This document shows positions 9,841 to 17,887 of a DNA stretch of 64,000 bases, piece by piece. A program made the position numbers and the translations under genes. The notes below the pieces were generated by a model. That model worked only from the letters and a program-made list of their open reading frames with translations. It made no database searches and was not told the origin of the DNA. How positions within the stretch are numbered: position 1 is the first letter of the stretch; every line of letters begins with the position of its first letter. Origin of the DNA: Bacteroidaceae bacterium (GTDB lineage Bacteria; Bacteroidota; Bacteroidia; Bacteroidales; Bacteroidaceae); NCBI GenBank assembly GCA_017541025.1, contig JAFXZY010000011.1:53604-117603 (forward strand), read 5' to 3'.

Positions 9841-10058
9841 AAAAAAACATTCTTTATCATCATGATGAGCATGGCTCCATTTGCTATGGCTCAGACTATC
9901 GTCAACCCCATGGTGGCGAGTTCTCGGTAGTCGCTCTGGCTTGGCTTGACTGGCAATTGAAGAAGAATCGCGAAGCTGCCAAGATGTTTGTCGGCAAGAA
10001 AAATCTGCTCTCGCAGCGCAAGGAGTGGACGTTAGAGAAGAACAAGAAAATGAAGTAA
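9838..10058 (+). pseudogene. remnant of an exported alpha/beta-hydrolase (esterase) gene
   Basis: A 30-codon frame from 9838 encodes a clean signal peptide (MKKTFFIIMMSMAPFAMAQ) and stops at 9928-9930. In another frame (reading through 9909-10058) the DNA encodes HGGEFSVVALAWLDWQLK and a lysine-rich tail ending in KNKKMK. This resembles the end of Bacteroidetes dienelactone-hydrolase or PHB-depolymerase-like esterases, starting at the catalytic-His region. The whole middle of the enzyme is missing and the two ends are out of frame. The simplest reading is an internal deletion plus frameshift. A 76-codon frame starting at 9828 covers most of the region but lacks a signal peptide and is not taken as a gene. 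The assignment to an esterase family rests on recall of the C-terminal pattern. Confidence 0.6.
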
Positions 10059-10079
10059 AATAACAAATCATCGAACAAT

Positions 10080-13000
10080 ATGAAACGAATCATCTATAGC
10101 ATTTGCGTGTTGCTTACGGCGCTGACGAGCACCGCATCAGCTATAGATGTTCATTATATTGATAAGGTGGAGGAGGTCAGCGTAGAGGTACCAGTAGGCA
10201 ATGCGCCTAGGTTGCCTTACCAGTTATGGGTGACATACTCCGACGGAAAGGGTGAGTACCGACAGGTGAAATGGCTCAACGCATCGGAGGCTTTGGAAAA
10301 AGCCGAGGCTAACCCTGCTATGAATCCTGTGGGTACTATTTATAAGGTACGCGGCTTCATCATTGGCGACAATAGCACACCTAATGGTTTTCCCGTATCG
10401 GCTGACGTAAAAGTTGTGGATTCAAGTTTCAAGATTCAAGATTCAAGTTCCAAGTATCAAGATTCAAACATACTGAAGGCTGAGCCTTTGCCTCTGAATC
10501 AGGTAAGCATCGATGGTGACAACCGCTTGACATGGAACCGCGATCTCGACATTGACCATCTGCTCACGCTGCCCGTAAAACAGCAATTGTATAATTACCG
10601 CGATACATACGGTCTTTCTACCGAAGGGTATCCAGAAGCTGACGGCTGGGACTCGCCTACCACAAAGCTCAAAGGGCACGGCTCAGGACACTACATGTCG
10701 GCCTTGGCATTTGCTTTCGCCAGTTGTCAGGATGCCGCAAAGAAGGCTGCTCTACGCCAGAACATCAAGGAAATGGTGGACGGACTGCGAGAGTGTCAGG
10801 AGCGTACATTTGTCTGGAACGAGGAATTGGGGCGCTATTGGGAAGCACGCGACTTTGCTCCCGAAGAGGAACTGAAGCAGATGCAAGGCACATGGGCTGA
10901 TTTTGATAAATACAAAAAGGAATACCAGAAATATGGTTACGGTTACCTTAACGCCATTCCTGCCCAGCACTGTGTACTGATTGAAATGTATCGGGCTTAC
11001 AACAACGAGAGTTGGGTGTGGGCACCTTATTATTCCGTTCACAAGCAACTGGCTGGACTCATAGACATTGCCACCTATATCGATGACAAAGAGATTGCCG
11101 ACAAGGCGTTGCTCATTGCTAAGGATATGGGCCTATGGGTATGGAACCGACTGCACTACCGCACATACGTCAAGAGCGACGGCCCACAGAATGAACGTCG
11201 TTCCCATCCGGGCAATCGCTACGAAATGTGGAATATGTACATTGCCGGTGAGGTAGGGGGGATGGCAGAGTCTTTGGCGCGTCTGTCGGAGATGACAGAC
11301 AATGCAGAGGATAAAGCACATCTCCTTGAGGCCGCCACCTATTTCGATAGTCCGGCATTCTTCGATCCTCTGTCTAAGAACATTGACGCCATCCGTACAC
11401 GTCACGCCAACCAGCACATACCTATGGTGACAGGGGCGCTGCGTGTCTATCGCGGCAACAATAATCCGTATTATTACAACCTTGCCCAGAACTTCTGGAC
11501 GATGATTCAGGGTCGTTACCGCTATGCTATGGGCGGCGTGGGTAATGGCGAGATGTTCCGTCAGCCCTATTCGCAGATTACCTCCATGCTTCCTGAGCCT
11601 ACCCTTAACGAGACGTGCTGCGCCTATAACCTGGCAAAGCTCACGAAGGACCTTAATTGCTTTAATCCCGACGATGCCCGATATATGGACTACTACGAGC
11701 GTCTGCTTTATAACCAGATTATCGGCTCCGTGAATCCACGTAAGTATCAGACTGTCTATCAGTATGCTGTGGGATTGGATGCCTCCAAACCTTGGGGCAA
11801 CGAGACACCTCAGTCCACCTGCTGCGGTGGCACAGGAACTGAAAACCACGTAAAGTACCAGGAGGCAACATACTTTGTCAGTTCCCCCTCTATGGGAGGG
11901 GGCCAGGGGGAGGCTTGTCTATGGATCGCCCTCTATATGCCCACCACTGCCTACTGGGCACAACAAGGCGTTATCATCAAACAAGAATGCCAATGGCCTG
12001 CCGAACGCTCAACCATACGAATTATACCTAATTCAAGTTCCAAGTTTGCCACTTCGTTCTCGCTTTTAGCTCGCGACCCCTTCGGCGTTCAGGTTTCAAG
12101 TTCCAAGAACCATAATTCTCAATTCTCAATTGTCAATTCTCAATTTTCAATTAAATTCCGCGTTCCCTATTGGGCAACAGAAGGTTTTGACATCAAACTC
12201 AACGGCAAGAGCATCGCACGCCATTATCAGCCCTCCAGCTATGTGGAGATTCCTGCACGGAAATGGAGTGAGAAAGACGTGGTGGAGGTCGTTATGCCGT
12301 TTATCAGGCATATCGACTATGGTCCCGACAAATTGGAGGGCCATTGGGTAGGCGCTTTTATGCGTGGACCGCTTGTAATGGCTGCCACAGGCATTAGTAC
12401 GTGGGACGAAGCCACCGTAGATGCAGACCACGATCTAAGCTCTTTCATCCCCGACTATGATGGCGACCAGCACCTGACTCACTACTTCCGTTTACGCGAT
12501 GATTCGCTCTCGGTTCATAATGAACAATTAAGAATTAACAATGAACAATTAACCGATTCTCAACTTTCAACTTTCAATTCTCAACTTTCAACTCTCCAAG
12601 AACTTCTTCTCATTGCCAAAAGCCGTGCCGATGAGCAACAGGCATGGGAGGCACTTGCTGTGAAGGTGCCGGAATATGCTCCTTGGGCTAAACATGGCTA
12701 TGCCCGTATGATTGAACAGATGAAAAAGGCACAGTCTATTATGGATGCCCCCAAAGACAAGTATAGTCAGGAGGAGATAGACAATGTCGTCGATGCACTG
12801 AACGCCGTTATCAACACCATGCGCCCAGGCAATCTGGCTGAAGTGGAGGATTTAGAAGAATTGAAACAACTCGTTGATAAAGCCAAAAGTCAACTTAAGA
12901 TTCAAGTTTCAGGTTTCAAGATTCAAGATTCTCAAGTATCAACTCGTCAACTAAAAACCAACTCTCAACTCAGCACCCCCCCAAGGGAAAGGATGGAGGG

Positions 13001-13118
13001 GGCTTCTCAACTTTCCACAGCCATAGATTACGCCAATATGGTGATACGCTACGTCACAGACGGCAGTGGTACTTACGACATGATTGAACGTGCCACCAAA
13101 CAACTGAAAGAATTATAG
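10080..13118 (+). CDS. GH127-type beta-L-arabinofuranosidase (DUF1680) carrying repeat-encoded insertions
   Basis: The 1012-residue protein begins with a signal peptide (MKRIIYSICVLLTALTSTASA) and an N-terminal Big_4-like Ig domain (about 25-120). The catalytic (alpha/alpha)6 domain follows: KGHGSGHYMSALAFAF, then LNETCCAYNLAKL with Glu511 and Cys513, and STCCGGTGTENH with Cys581-Cys582. Glu-x-Cys plus Cys-Cys is the zinc/catalytic signature of the GH127 family, which includes GH146-like enzymes releasing beta-L-arabinofuranose. A helical FIVAR-like segment lies near 870-950. At least four stretches look foreign: SSFKIQDSS-type, NSQFSIV-type, NSQLSTF-type and SGFKIQDSQ-type peptides, all encoded by heptamer DNA, plus two GC-rich hairpin insertions. 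All keep the frame and sit in predicted loops or linkers. Whether the enzyme still folds is not known. Confidence 0.9.
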   Translation: MKRIIYSICVLLTALTSTASAIDVHYIDKVEEVSVEVPVGNAPRLPYQLWVTYSDGKGEYRQVKWLNASEALEKAEANPAMNPVGTIYKVRGFIIGDNSTPNGFPVSADVKVVDSSFKIQDSSSKYQDSNILKAEPLPLNQVSIDGDNRLTWNRDLDIDHLLTLPVKQQLYNYRDTYGLSTEGYPEADGWDSPTTKLKGHGSGHYMSALAFAFASCQDAAKKAALRQNIKEMVDGLRECQERTFVWNEELGRYWEARDFAPEEELKQMQGTWADFDKYKKEYQKYGYGYLNAIPAQHCVLIEMYRAYNNESWVWAPYYSVHKQLAGLIDIATYIDDKEIADKALLIAKDMGLWVWNRLHYRTYVKSDGPQNERRSHPGNRYEMWNMYIAGEVGGMAESLARLSEMTDNAEDKAHLLEAATYFDSPAFFDPLSKNIDAIRTRHANQHIPMVTGALRVYRGNNNPYYYNLAQNFWTMIQGRYRYAMGGVGNGEMFRQPYSQITSMLPEPTLNETCCAYNLAKLTKDLNCFNPDDARYMDYYERLLYNQIIGSVNPRKYQTVYQYAVGLDASKPWGNETPQSTCCGGTGTENHVKYQEATYFVSSPSMGGGQGEACLWIALYMPTTAYWAQQGVIIKQECQWPAERSTIRIIPNSSSKFATSFSLLARDPFGVQVSSSKNHNSQFSIVNSQFSIKFRVPYWATEGFDIKLNGKSIARHYQPSSYVEIPARKWSEKDVVEVVMPFIRHIDYGPDKLEGHWVGAFMRGPLVMAATGISTWDEATVDADHDLSSFIPDYDGDQHLTHYFRLRDDSLSVHNEQLRINNEQLTDSQLSTFNSQLSTLQELLLIAKSRADEQQAWEALAVKVPEYAPWAKHGYARMIEQMKKAQSIMDAPKDKYSQEEIDNVVDALNAVINTMRPGNLAEVEDLEELKQLVDKAKSQLKIQVSGFKIQDSQVSTRQLKTNSQLSTPPRERMEGASQLSTAIDYANMVIRYVTDGSGTYDMIERATKQLKEL
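10419..10469 (+). repeat. in-frame heptamer tract in the GH127 gene (linker after the Ig domain)
   Basis: Seven consecutive heptamers of the form NNTCAAG (TTTCAAG, ATTCAAG, ATTCAAG, TTCCAAG, TATCAAG and so on) encode SSFKIQDSSSKYQDSN between the Ig-like and catalytic domains. Confidence 0.85.
11882..11914. repeat. in-frame GC-rich hairpin insertion in the GH127 gene
   Basis: A palindrome CCCCCTC-TATG-GGAGGGGG followed by CAGGGGGAGG encodes SSPSMGGGQGEA just after the conserved CCGGTGTENH region. It resembles the hairpin in pyrF at 47771-47802 and the one at 12975-13003. Confidence 0.7.
12031..12154 (+). repeat. in-frame heptamer tracts in the GH127 gene
   Basis: ATTCAAG/TTCCAAG heptamers at 12031-12046 and 12092-12108 flank about 45 bp of unrelated sequence. 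Five TNTCAAT heptamers follow (12115-12151), encoding the seven-residue repeat NSQFSIV/NSQFSIK. Confidence 0.8.
12516..12600 (+). repeat. in-frame heptamer tracts in the GH127 gene
   Basis: Four AACAATT-type heptamers encode NEQLRINNEQL. Six TTTCAAC/TCTCAAC heptamers directly after them encode DSQLSTFNSQLST. Two different heptamer families are joined in one insertion. Confidence 0.85.
12886..13018 (+). repeat. composite heptamer and hairpin tract near the 3' end of the GH127 gene
   Basis: TTCAAGA-type heptamers are followed by TCAACTC-type heptamers, then a GC-rich hairpin (CACCCCCCCAAGGG with GGATGGAGGGGG, about 12975-13003), then TCTCAACTTTCC. All of it is read in frame as low-complexity peptide. 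Confidence 0.75.
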
Positions 13119-13259
13119 ACGTAGACTTTTTATTTCGCCAGTTCTTTTTCGATGCTTTCATGGAAATAATGATTGGTTTTGGTTATATTGAGTGCAAATA
13201 TAAGCATTTTGTTAATCACCTAACATTCTGCCCACAAAAACAAGGAAATTCGTAATTTT

Positions 13260-13295
13260 GAGGCTTCGCCTCGAAAATACTCTCGCTCGGGAGTA
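13260..13295. repeat. pair of short hairpins upstream of the promoter
   Basis: Two perfect or near-perfect hairpins lie side by side: GAGGCTTCGCCTC (13260-13272) and TACTC-TCGCTCGG-GAGTA (13278-13295). They sit 18 bp upstream of the -33 box of the promoter for the gene at 13366 and may form part of a promoter-carrying repeat. Confidence 0.65.
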
Positions 13296-13312
13296 AAAAT
13301 AAATCCATTTAT

Positions 13313-13343
13313 TTTGTATTCCGCTCGCTTAATCGTATTTTTG
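13313..13343 (+). promoter_or_regulatory. Bacteroidetes-type promoter for the OYE-family reductase gene
   Basis: TTTG (13313-13316), 19 bp, TATTTTTG (13336-13343), with CTCGCTTAATCG in the spacer. The start codon is 22 bp downstream of the -7 box, which implies a very short leader. Confidence 0.8.
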
Positions 13344-13365
13344 CACCGCAATAACAAATAAGTAT

Positions 13366-15318
13366 ATGATGACAAATAACAAATATCCAAATCTCACAAG
13401 TCCCATTCAGCTGGGCAAGGTGACTTTCCGTAACCGTATCTTCTCTGCACCGATGGGTGCGACAGATATTACTGCAGACTGCTGTCCAGGCCCCCGCACC
13501 CAAGGGTTCTATGAACTTCGTGCCAAGGGCGGCGCAGCAGCCGTGACCGTCAGCGAACTCGTGGTTCATCCTGAAACCGACGGCAGCCACATGCTGCATC
13601 TCGACCTGGAGACGGTCGGCTGCTTGGCTGCCCATACCTTTGTGGCCGATGCCATCCGTAGGCATGGGTCTGTCCCAAGCATCGAACTGTCGCACTCTGG
13701 GCAGTATGCCGGCACCTATATGTCGGACAAAAACAAGAAGGCCAGCCTGAACCAATGGGGCCCCAGCGATGGCACACGTCCTGATGGCCGTCCTGTAAAG
13801 GCGCTCTCTAAGGAACAGATTGCCGACATCGTGAAGGCATACGGTGAGAAGGCTGCGCTCTGCAAGCGTGCCGGCTATGAGATGATTATGGTGCACGCGG
13901 GTCACGGATGGCTCTTGCATCAGTTTCTCTCGCCCTATCTGAATCATCGAACCGATGAGTACGGAGGCTCCCTTGAGAACCGTATCCGCATTGTCCGTGA
14001 GGTGCTTGCCTCAGTACGCAATGCCGTAGGCCCAGGCTTCCCTGTGGAGGTGCGTCTGAGCGGCAGCGAACTGTTCGATGGCGGCTATGGCATTGAGGAC
14101 GGTATCAAGATTGCGCAGGCAGTAGAAGAGTATGTCGACCTGATTCACGTCTCTGCCGGTTCTTATCAGTTTGGCTTCTTCAACACCACACCTCCTATGT
14201 TCGATGAACACGGCGTGAATGTATGGCTGGCTGCTGAGATTAAGAAGCACGTCAGCAAACCTGTTGCCACGATTGGTGGGCTCAGCGATCCTGAGCAGAT
14301 GGAGCGTATCATCGCTGAGGGAAAGGCCGATGTGGTGTATATGGCCCGTCAGTTGTTAGCCGATCCGTTCCATCCGCAGAAGGTGATGGCTGGCCAGGAA
14401 GACCGTATCGTGAAGTGTTTGCGTTGTTACACCTGTATGGCGGAACGCCCAGTCACCTTCACCCGCCGTTGTGCCGTCAATCCGTTGATTGGCCGTGAGA
14501 TAGAGGGTATGGAGGTGTTGCCTGCCCGACAGAGTAAGAAGGTGATGGTGGTAGGTGCTGGTGTTGCCGGACTCAAGGCTGCCATTACGGCTGCACAGCG
14601 CGGTCATCAGGTCATTCTCTGCGAGAAGACAGACAAGGTGGGTGGTATCCTGAAGTCGGAACAGGCGCTCCCGTTCAAGTATGAGATGTATGAGCTGGGT
14701 GTTGTCTTGGAACGTCTGGCCAAGGATGAGGGTGTAGAGATTCGTCTGAACACCACCGTTACGCCTGAGTATGTGGCCCAGGAGGGCGTAGATGCGCTCA
14801 TTCTGGCTGTTGGTTCCACACCGCTCGTTCCACCCATCCCAGGTATCGATGGTGATAATGTGATTATCGTCAATGAGTATTATCTCAACAAGGATAAGGT
14901 TGCTGATAGCGTGGTTGTGCTGGGTGGTGGTCTGGCAGGCTGCGAGTGTGCCATCCATCTGGGTATGGAAGGCAAGAAGGTGGAACTGGTTGAGATGCGC
15001 GACACGTTAGCTGCCGACTGTAATATCCGTCAGCGTCCCATCCTGATGCGTAAGGTAGCTGAGTTCTCTACGACCCATACCGAGTATGTTGGTCAGAAGA
15101 TTACTGCCGACGGTGTCATCTGCAAGGATAAGGACGGCAATGAGGTGCTTGTTCCTGGAAAGACCGTCATCTGCGCCCTTGGTCAGCGTGCCAATCGTGC
15201 CGATGTGGATGCCCTTCGTGGATGTGCCCCGTTTGTCCGCGAGGTAGGTGACTGCGTGCGTCCCGCCAACATCACCAAGGCTATCTACGAGGCCTATCAC
15301 GCTGCCTTGGATATTTAA
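13366..15318 (+). CDS. old yellow enzyme / 2,4-dienoyl-CoA reductase-type FMN-FeS-FAD oxidoreductase
   Basis: This 650-residue protein has the three-part layout of the FadH/BaiCD/trimethylamine dehydrogenase family. An FMN-binding TIM barrel spans about 8-345, with the active-site region HAGHGWLLHQFLSPYLNHRT (177-196) followed by EYGGSLENR. A 4Fe-4S site is formed by Cys351, Cys354, Cys357 and Cys369. An FAD/NAD(P) module covers about 390-650, with GAGVAGLKAA and GGGLAGCECA dinucleotide-binding motifs. Such enzymes reduce the C=C bond of an enoate or enone using NAD(P)H. Candidate substrates include unsaturated fatty acyl-CoA and bile-acid or steroid enones, and the sequence does not decide between them. 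It is a single-gene unit with its own promoter, convergent with the next gene, and has no export signal. Confidence 0.88.
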   Translation: MMTNNKYPNLTSPIQLGKVTFRNRIFSAPMGATDITADCCPGPRTQGFYELRAKGGAAAVTVSELVVHPETDGSHMLHLDLETVGCLAAHTFVADAIRRHGSVPSIELSHSGQYAGTYMSDKNKKASLNQWGPSDGTRPDGRPVKALSKEQIADIVKAYGEKAALCKRAGYEMIMVHAGHGWLLHQFLSPYLNHRTDEYGGSLENRIRIVREVLASVRNAVGPGFPVEVRLSGSELFDGGYGIEDGIKIAQAVEEYVDLIHVSAGSYQFGFFNTTPPMFDEHGVNVWLAAEIKKHVSKPVATIGGLSDPEQMERIIAEGKADVVYMARQLLADPFHPQKVMAGQEDRIVKCLRCYTCMAERPVTFTRRCAVNPLIGREIEGMEVLPARQSKKVMVVGAGVAGLKAAITAAQRGHQVILCEKTDKVGGILKSEQALPFKYEMYELGVVLERLAKDEGVEIRLNTTVTPEYVAQEGVDALILAVGSTPLVPPIPGIDGDNVIIVNEYYLNKDKVADSVVVLGGGLAGCECAIHLGMEGKKVELVEMRDTLAADCNIRQRPILMRKVAEFSTTHTEYVGQKITADGVICKDKDGNEVLVPGKTVICALGQRANRADVDALRGCAPFVREVGDCVRPANITKAIYEAYHAALDI

Positions 15319-15479
15319 GATTCAAGATACCAATGGTTAAAATGATAGCATCATTGTTCATGGATGGTATTCGTACAAAATGGCGGATTCCCAAGGCGTT
15401 TAGAATCTCGCTTATCCTGATAGCACAGATAGCGTTTGTATTCCTGTGCTCATGCTGCGTTTGGCTTTGCATAAATAAG

Positions 15480-16250
15480 CTACTTCCCTACGCTGATGTA
15501 GTAGCGAGGTCCGGCCAGGAAGTAGTTCATGTAAGCTTCTGCACGCGAGACAGCAGTCTGAAGGTCAACACCTTTTGCCAGATGGGTAGCAATGGCGGAG
15601 GCAAGGGTGTCGCCTGTGCCATTGCGGTCGGTAAGCATAAGTTTCTTCTTGGGGTGGGGTATAACCACGTCGGACTCCCTGTCGTAAAGGTAATCAACCA
15701 GGTATTTGCCTTCATCCACACTCTTTACAATAACGGAACTACCCCAATGACTGAGCCATCGCAGGTCGGCCTCAATGTCTTGCAGTTTATGGCCCAGCAG
15801 GAATTCTGCCTCGCGGAAGTTAGGCGTGATGATGGTTGCCAAAGGGAATAGCTGCTCCTTATAGGCCAGGATGGCTTCGTCGCTCACCAACTGTTCTCCT
15901 GCAAAGTTTACAATCACCGGGTCGATAAGGATAGGCTGCTGGTTGTACTTGCGGAGCACGCCAGCCACACCGTTAATGATTTCGGCACTGGGCAGCACGC
16001 CAGTCTTGATACAGTCGGCTCCTACGGTACTGAGGAAGGATTCTGCCTGAGAGATAATAAGGTCTGTAGGCAGATGGTGAATACCTTTTATCTGGTTTAC
16101 ATCCTCATCTACTATACAGGTGAGGGCTGCGGCAGCCCACCCGCCACAGCGTGTTATAGCCTTTATGTCGGCCTGGACGCCAGCGCTGCCCAATGGCTCA
16201 CTGCCAGCTATAAGAAATACCTTTCCGGTATTGACGAGTTCACAATTCAT
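15480..16250 (-). CDS. PfkB/ThiD-type kinase (hydroxymethylpyrimidine or pyridoxamine kinase)
   Basis: The 256-residue protein belongs to the ribokinase superfamily. It has an N-terminal AGSEPLGSAGVQADIKAI motif like the AGSDSSGGAGIQAD of ThiD, a central LIDPVIVNF and TPNFREAEFLLG, and a C-terminal GTGDTLASAIA anion-hole motif. The family phosphorylates HMP and HMP-phosphate for thiamine, or pyridoxal/pyridoxamine in the salvage of vitamin B6. The GTGDTLASAIA motif is closer to ThiD than to PdxY, but the usual ThiD GTGCTLSSA has Cys where Asp is found here. No other thiamine gene is near. The 161 bp between this gene and the convergent reductase gene holds no clear terminator. Confidence 0.78.
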   Translation of the reverse strand: MNCELVNTGKVFLIAGSEPLGSAGVQADIKAITRCGGWAAAALTCIVDEDVNQIKGIHHLPTDLIISQAESFLSTVGADCIKTGVLPSAEIINGVAGVLRKYNQQPILIDPVIVNFAGEQLVSDEAILAYKEQLFPLATIITPNFREAEFLLGHKLQDIEADLRWLSHWGSSVIVKSVDEGKYLVDYLYDRESDVVIPHPKKKLMLTDRNGTGDTLASAIATHLAKGVDLQTAVSRAEAYMNYFLAGPRYYISVGK

Positions 16251-16261
16251 TTTATTTAGTT

Positions 16262-16343
16262 GACGGTTTACTATTTATGAGTCTTATGGGGCTTATAGGT
16301 CTTATGGGGTTTATGAGCCAAAGGCCAATAGCCAACAGCCAAA
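16262..16343. repeat. mixed degenerate tandem repeats (nonamer, then heptamer)
   Basis: The first half is built from GTCTTATGG/GGCTTATAG-type units. The second half (16315-16343) is four heptamers GCCAAAG, GCCAATA, GCCAACA, GCCAAAG. The tract lies between the ThiD-like gene start and the GC-rich element beside it. Confidence 0.75.
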
Positions 16344-16465
16344 GTCTATTCCCCCTAAAGGGCGACTGGGGTCTTTAGAGTAGCCACTGAATGTGGCTGC
16401 GACCCCACAAAGGGGAGCGAATCCCCATTCGCGACGGAGGGGCCCGAAGGGCAAGGGGGTCTTTT
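16344..16465. repeat. GC-rich multi-hairpin element
   Basis: About 120 bp of stacked inverted repeats: CCCCCT/AGGGCGACTGGGG, AGCCAC-TGAAT-GTGGCT (16382-16398), GGGGAGCGAATCCCC, GCGAATGGGG, and an outer GACCCC/GGGGTC pair. It starts 3 bp beyond the agcS stop codon (on the minus strand). It may act in 3' end formation or be a non-autonomous mobile element. No transposase is nearby. Confidence 0.65.
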
Positions 16466-16467
16466 TT

Positions 16468-17859
16468 TCAATCCCATCCCTCCAAATCAGCATCGGGGAA
16501 CAGGTCTTTATGGAATACCGGTTCTTTTCCTTCCTTTCGCTGCTTCTGGAAATCCTGTAGCAGACGGAAAGCGTATTTGCTGAGCAATACAACGGCAATG
16601 AGATTGAGGATTGTCATCAGAGCCATAGCAAGGTCTACGATGCTCCATGTCTGTTGTAACGTCATAAAGCCTCCTAACAGGACCACAATACCGCTTAAGA
16701 TTCGGAAAACAAAGACAGCCCAGGACTTGTTGCAGATGTAACGGATATTTGTCTCGCCGTAGAAGTAATTTGCGATGATGGTGCTGTAAGCAAACAGGAA
16801 GATAGCTGCCAACAGGAACCAGCCGCCGAAGCTCCCCAAGTGATGCTCCATAGCATGACCGGTGAGGATAATGCCATCTTCGCCATTGGTGTACAGTCCG
16901 CTCAGCAGGATGATGAAGGCGGTGCAGGTACAGATGACGAGAGTATCGGTAAAGACTCCTAAGCTCTGCAAAAGACCTTGTGTAACGGGGTGTGGAATCG
17001 TGGCTGTGGCAGCAGCATTAGGAGCGCTACCTTCGCCAGCCTCGTTGCTAAAAAGACCACGTTTCACACCTTGCATAATGGCCATACCGACGGCTCCACC
17101 TGCCGCCTGTTCCCATCCGAAAGCACTGCGGATGATGAGGCTAAGCATAGCAGGAATCTCCGTAAGATTGGCGACCAGAATATAGATTGCCAGAAAGAGG
17201 TATCCTAAGGCCATGAAGGGTACAATCCATGCACAGAAGCGTGCAATACGCTTTATGCCGCCAAAGATGATGAGTAGCGTTACCAGCGCCAGTCCACCGG
17301 CCACGTATCTCGTGGGAATCTGGAATGAATTGCTGATGGCATCGCAAAGGGTGTTGCTCTGTACCAGTTGGTTTGCCAAACCGAAACCGAAGATGATGAG
17401 AACGGCAAAGAGAATGCCCATCCAAGGGCGCTTCAGACCATACTTCATATAATAGGCCGGACCACCATAGAAACTCTCCTTGCCCTTACGTTTGAAGAGC
17501 TGAGCCAAGGTTGCTTCCATAAAGGCGGTGGCAGCACCTAAGAGAGCCATAATCCACATCCAGAAGACTGCTCCGGGGCCACCGACGAAGATAGCACTGG
17601 CTACGCCTGCCAAGTTGCCTGTCCCCACACGACTGGAGAGACTGATGGCAAAAGCTTGGAAGGAGGATATCTTAAGTTTGCCAAAACTCTCAAATGGTTG
17701 GTCGCTCGGCTTAAAGAGGTTGCGTATCATTGTTGGCAGCATGGTAAACTGCACCGCACGAAGGTTCCAAGTGAAATACAGGGCGCATCCTACCAACATG
17801 GTGATTACCACGTATGTCCAGAGTGCATTGTTTATGGCGTTTAATAGTTCGTAGTTCAT
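16468..17859 (-). CDS. sodium:alanine/glycine symporter (AgcS family)
   Basis: This is a 463-residue inner-membrane protein with about ten hydrophobic helices. Family motifs visible are VGTGNLAGVASAIFVGGPGA near residue 85, FMEATLAQLFK, YYGG-like YGGPAYYMKYGL, and NEAGEGSAPNAAATA near 275. AgcS proteins import alanine or glycine with sodium or protons. The length matches the family (440-540). Start at 17859 gives the usual short N-terminal helix (ELLNAINNALWTYVV). Just upstream, 17863-17883 is a three-unit heptamer tract (GTTTACT, GTTTATG, GTTTGCG), which leaves only 28 bp to the stop of the upstream gene. Cotranscription with that gene is possible. Confidence 0.92.
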   Translation of the reverse strand: MNYELLNAINNALWTYVVITMLVGCALYFTWNLRAVQFTMLPTMIRNLFKPSDQPFESFGKLKISSFQAFAISLSSRVGTGNLAGVASAIFVGGPGAVFWMWIMALLGAATAFMEATLAQLFKRKGKESFYGGPAYYMKYGLKRPWMGILFAVLIIFGFGLANQLVQSNTLCDAISNSFQIPTRYVAGGLALVTLLIIFGGIKRIARFCAWIVPFMALGYLFLAIYILVANLTEIPAMLSLIIRSAFGWEQAAGGAVGMAIMQGVKRGLFSNEAGEGSAPNAAATATIPHPVTQGLLQSLGVFTDTLVICTCTAFIILLSGLYTNGEDGIILTGHAMEHHLGSFGGWFLLAAIFLFAYSTIIANYFYGETNIRYICNKSWAVFVFRILSGIVVLLGGFMTLQQTWSIVDLAMALMTILNLIAVVLLSKYAFRLLQDFQKQRKEGKEPVFHKDLFPDADLEGWD

Positions 17860-17887
17860 TTGTTTACTGTTTATGGTTTGCGCCGCC

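Noticed and set aside
11133-11849. 238-codon open frame on the minus strand
   Set aside because: It is antisense to the catalytic domain of the GH127-type gene.
13124-13190. Minus-strand peptide NHYFHESIEKELAK that looks like the end of a protein
   Set aside because: It is only a short fragment in the gap after the GH127 gene, with no upstream coding frame; a remnant is possible but not supportable.
15333-15851. Plus-strand frame with a hydrophobic N-terminal segment in the gap after the reductase gene
   Set aside because: Only about 49 codons lie in the gap; the rest is antisense to the ThiD-like kinase. A small membrane protein cannot be ruled out, but nothing else supports it.
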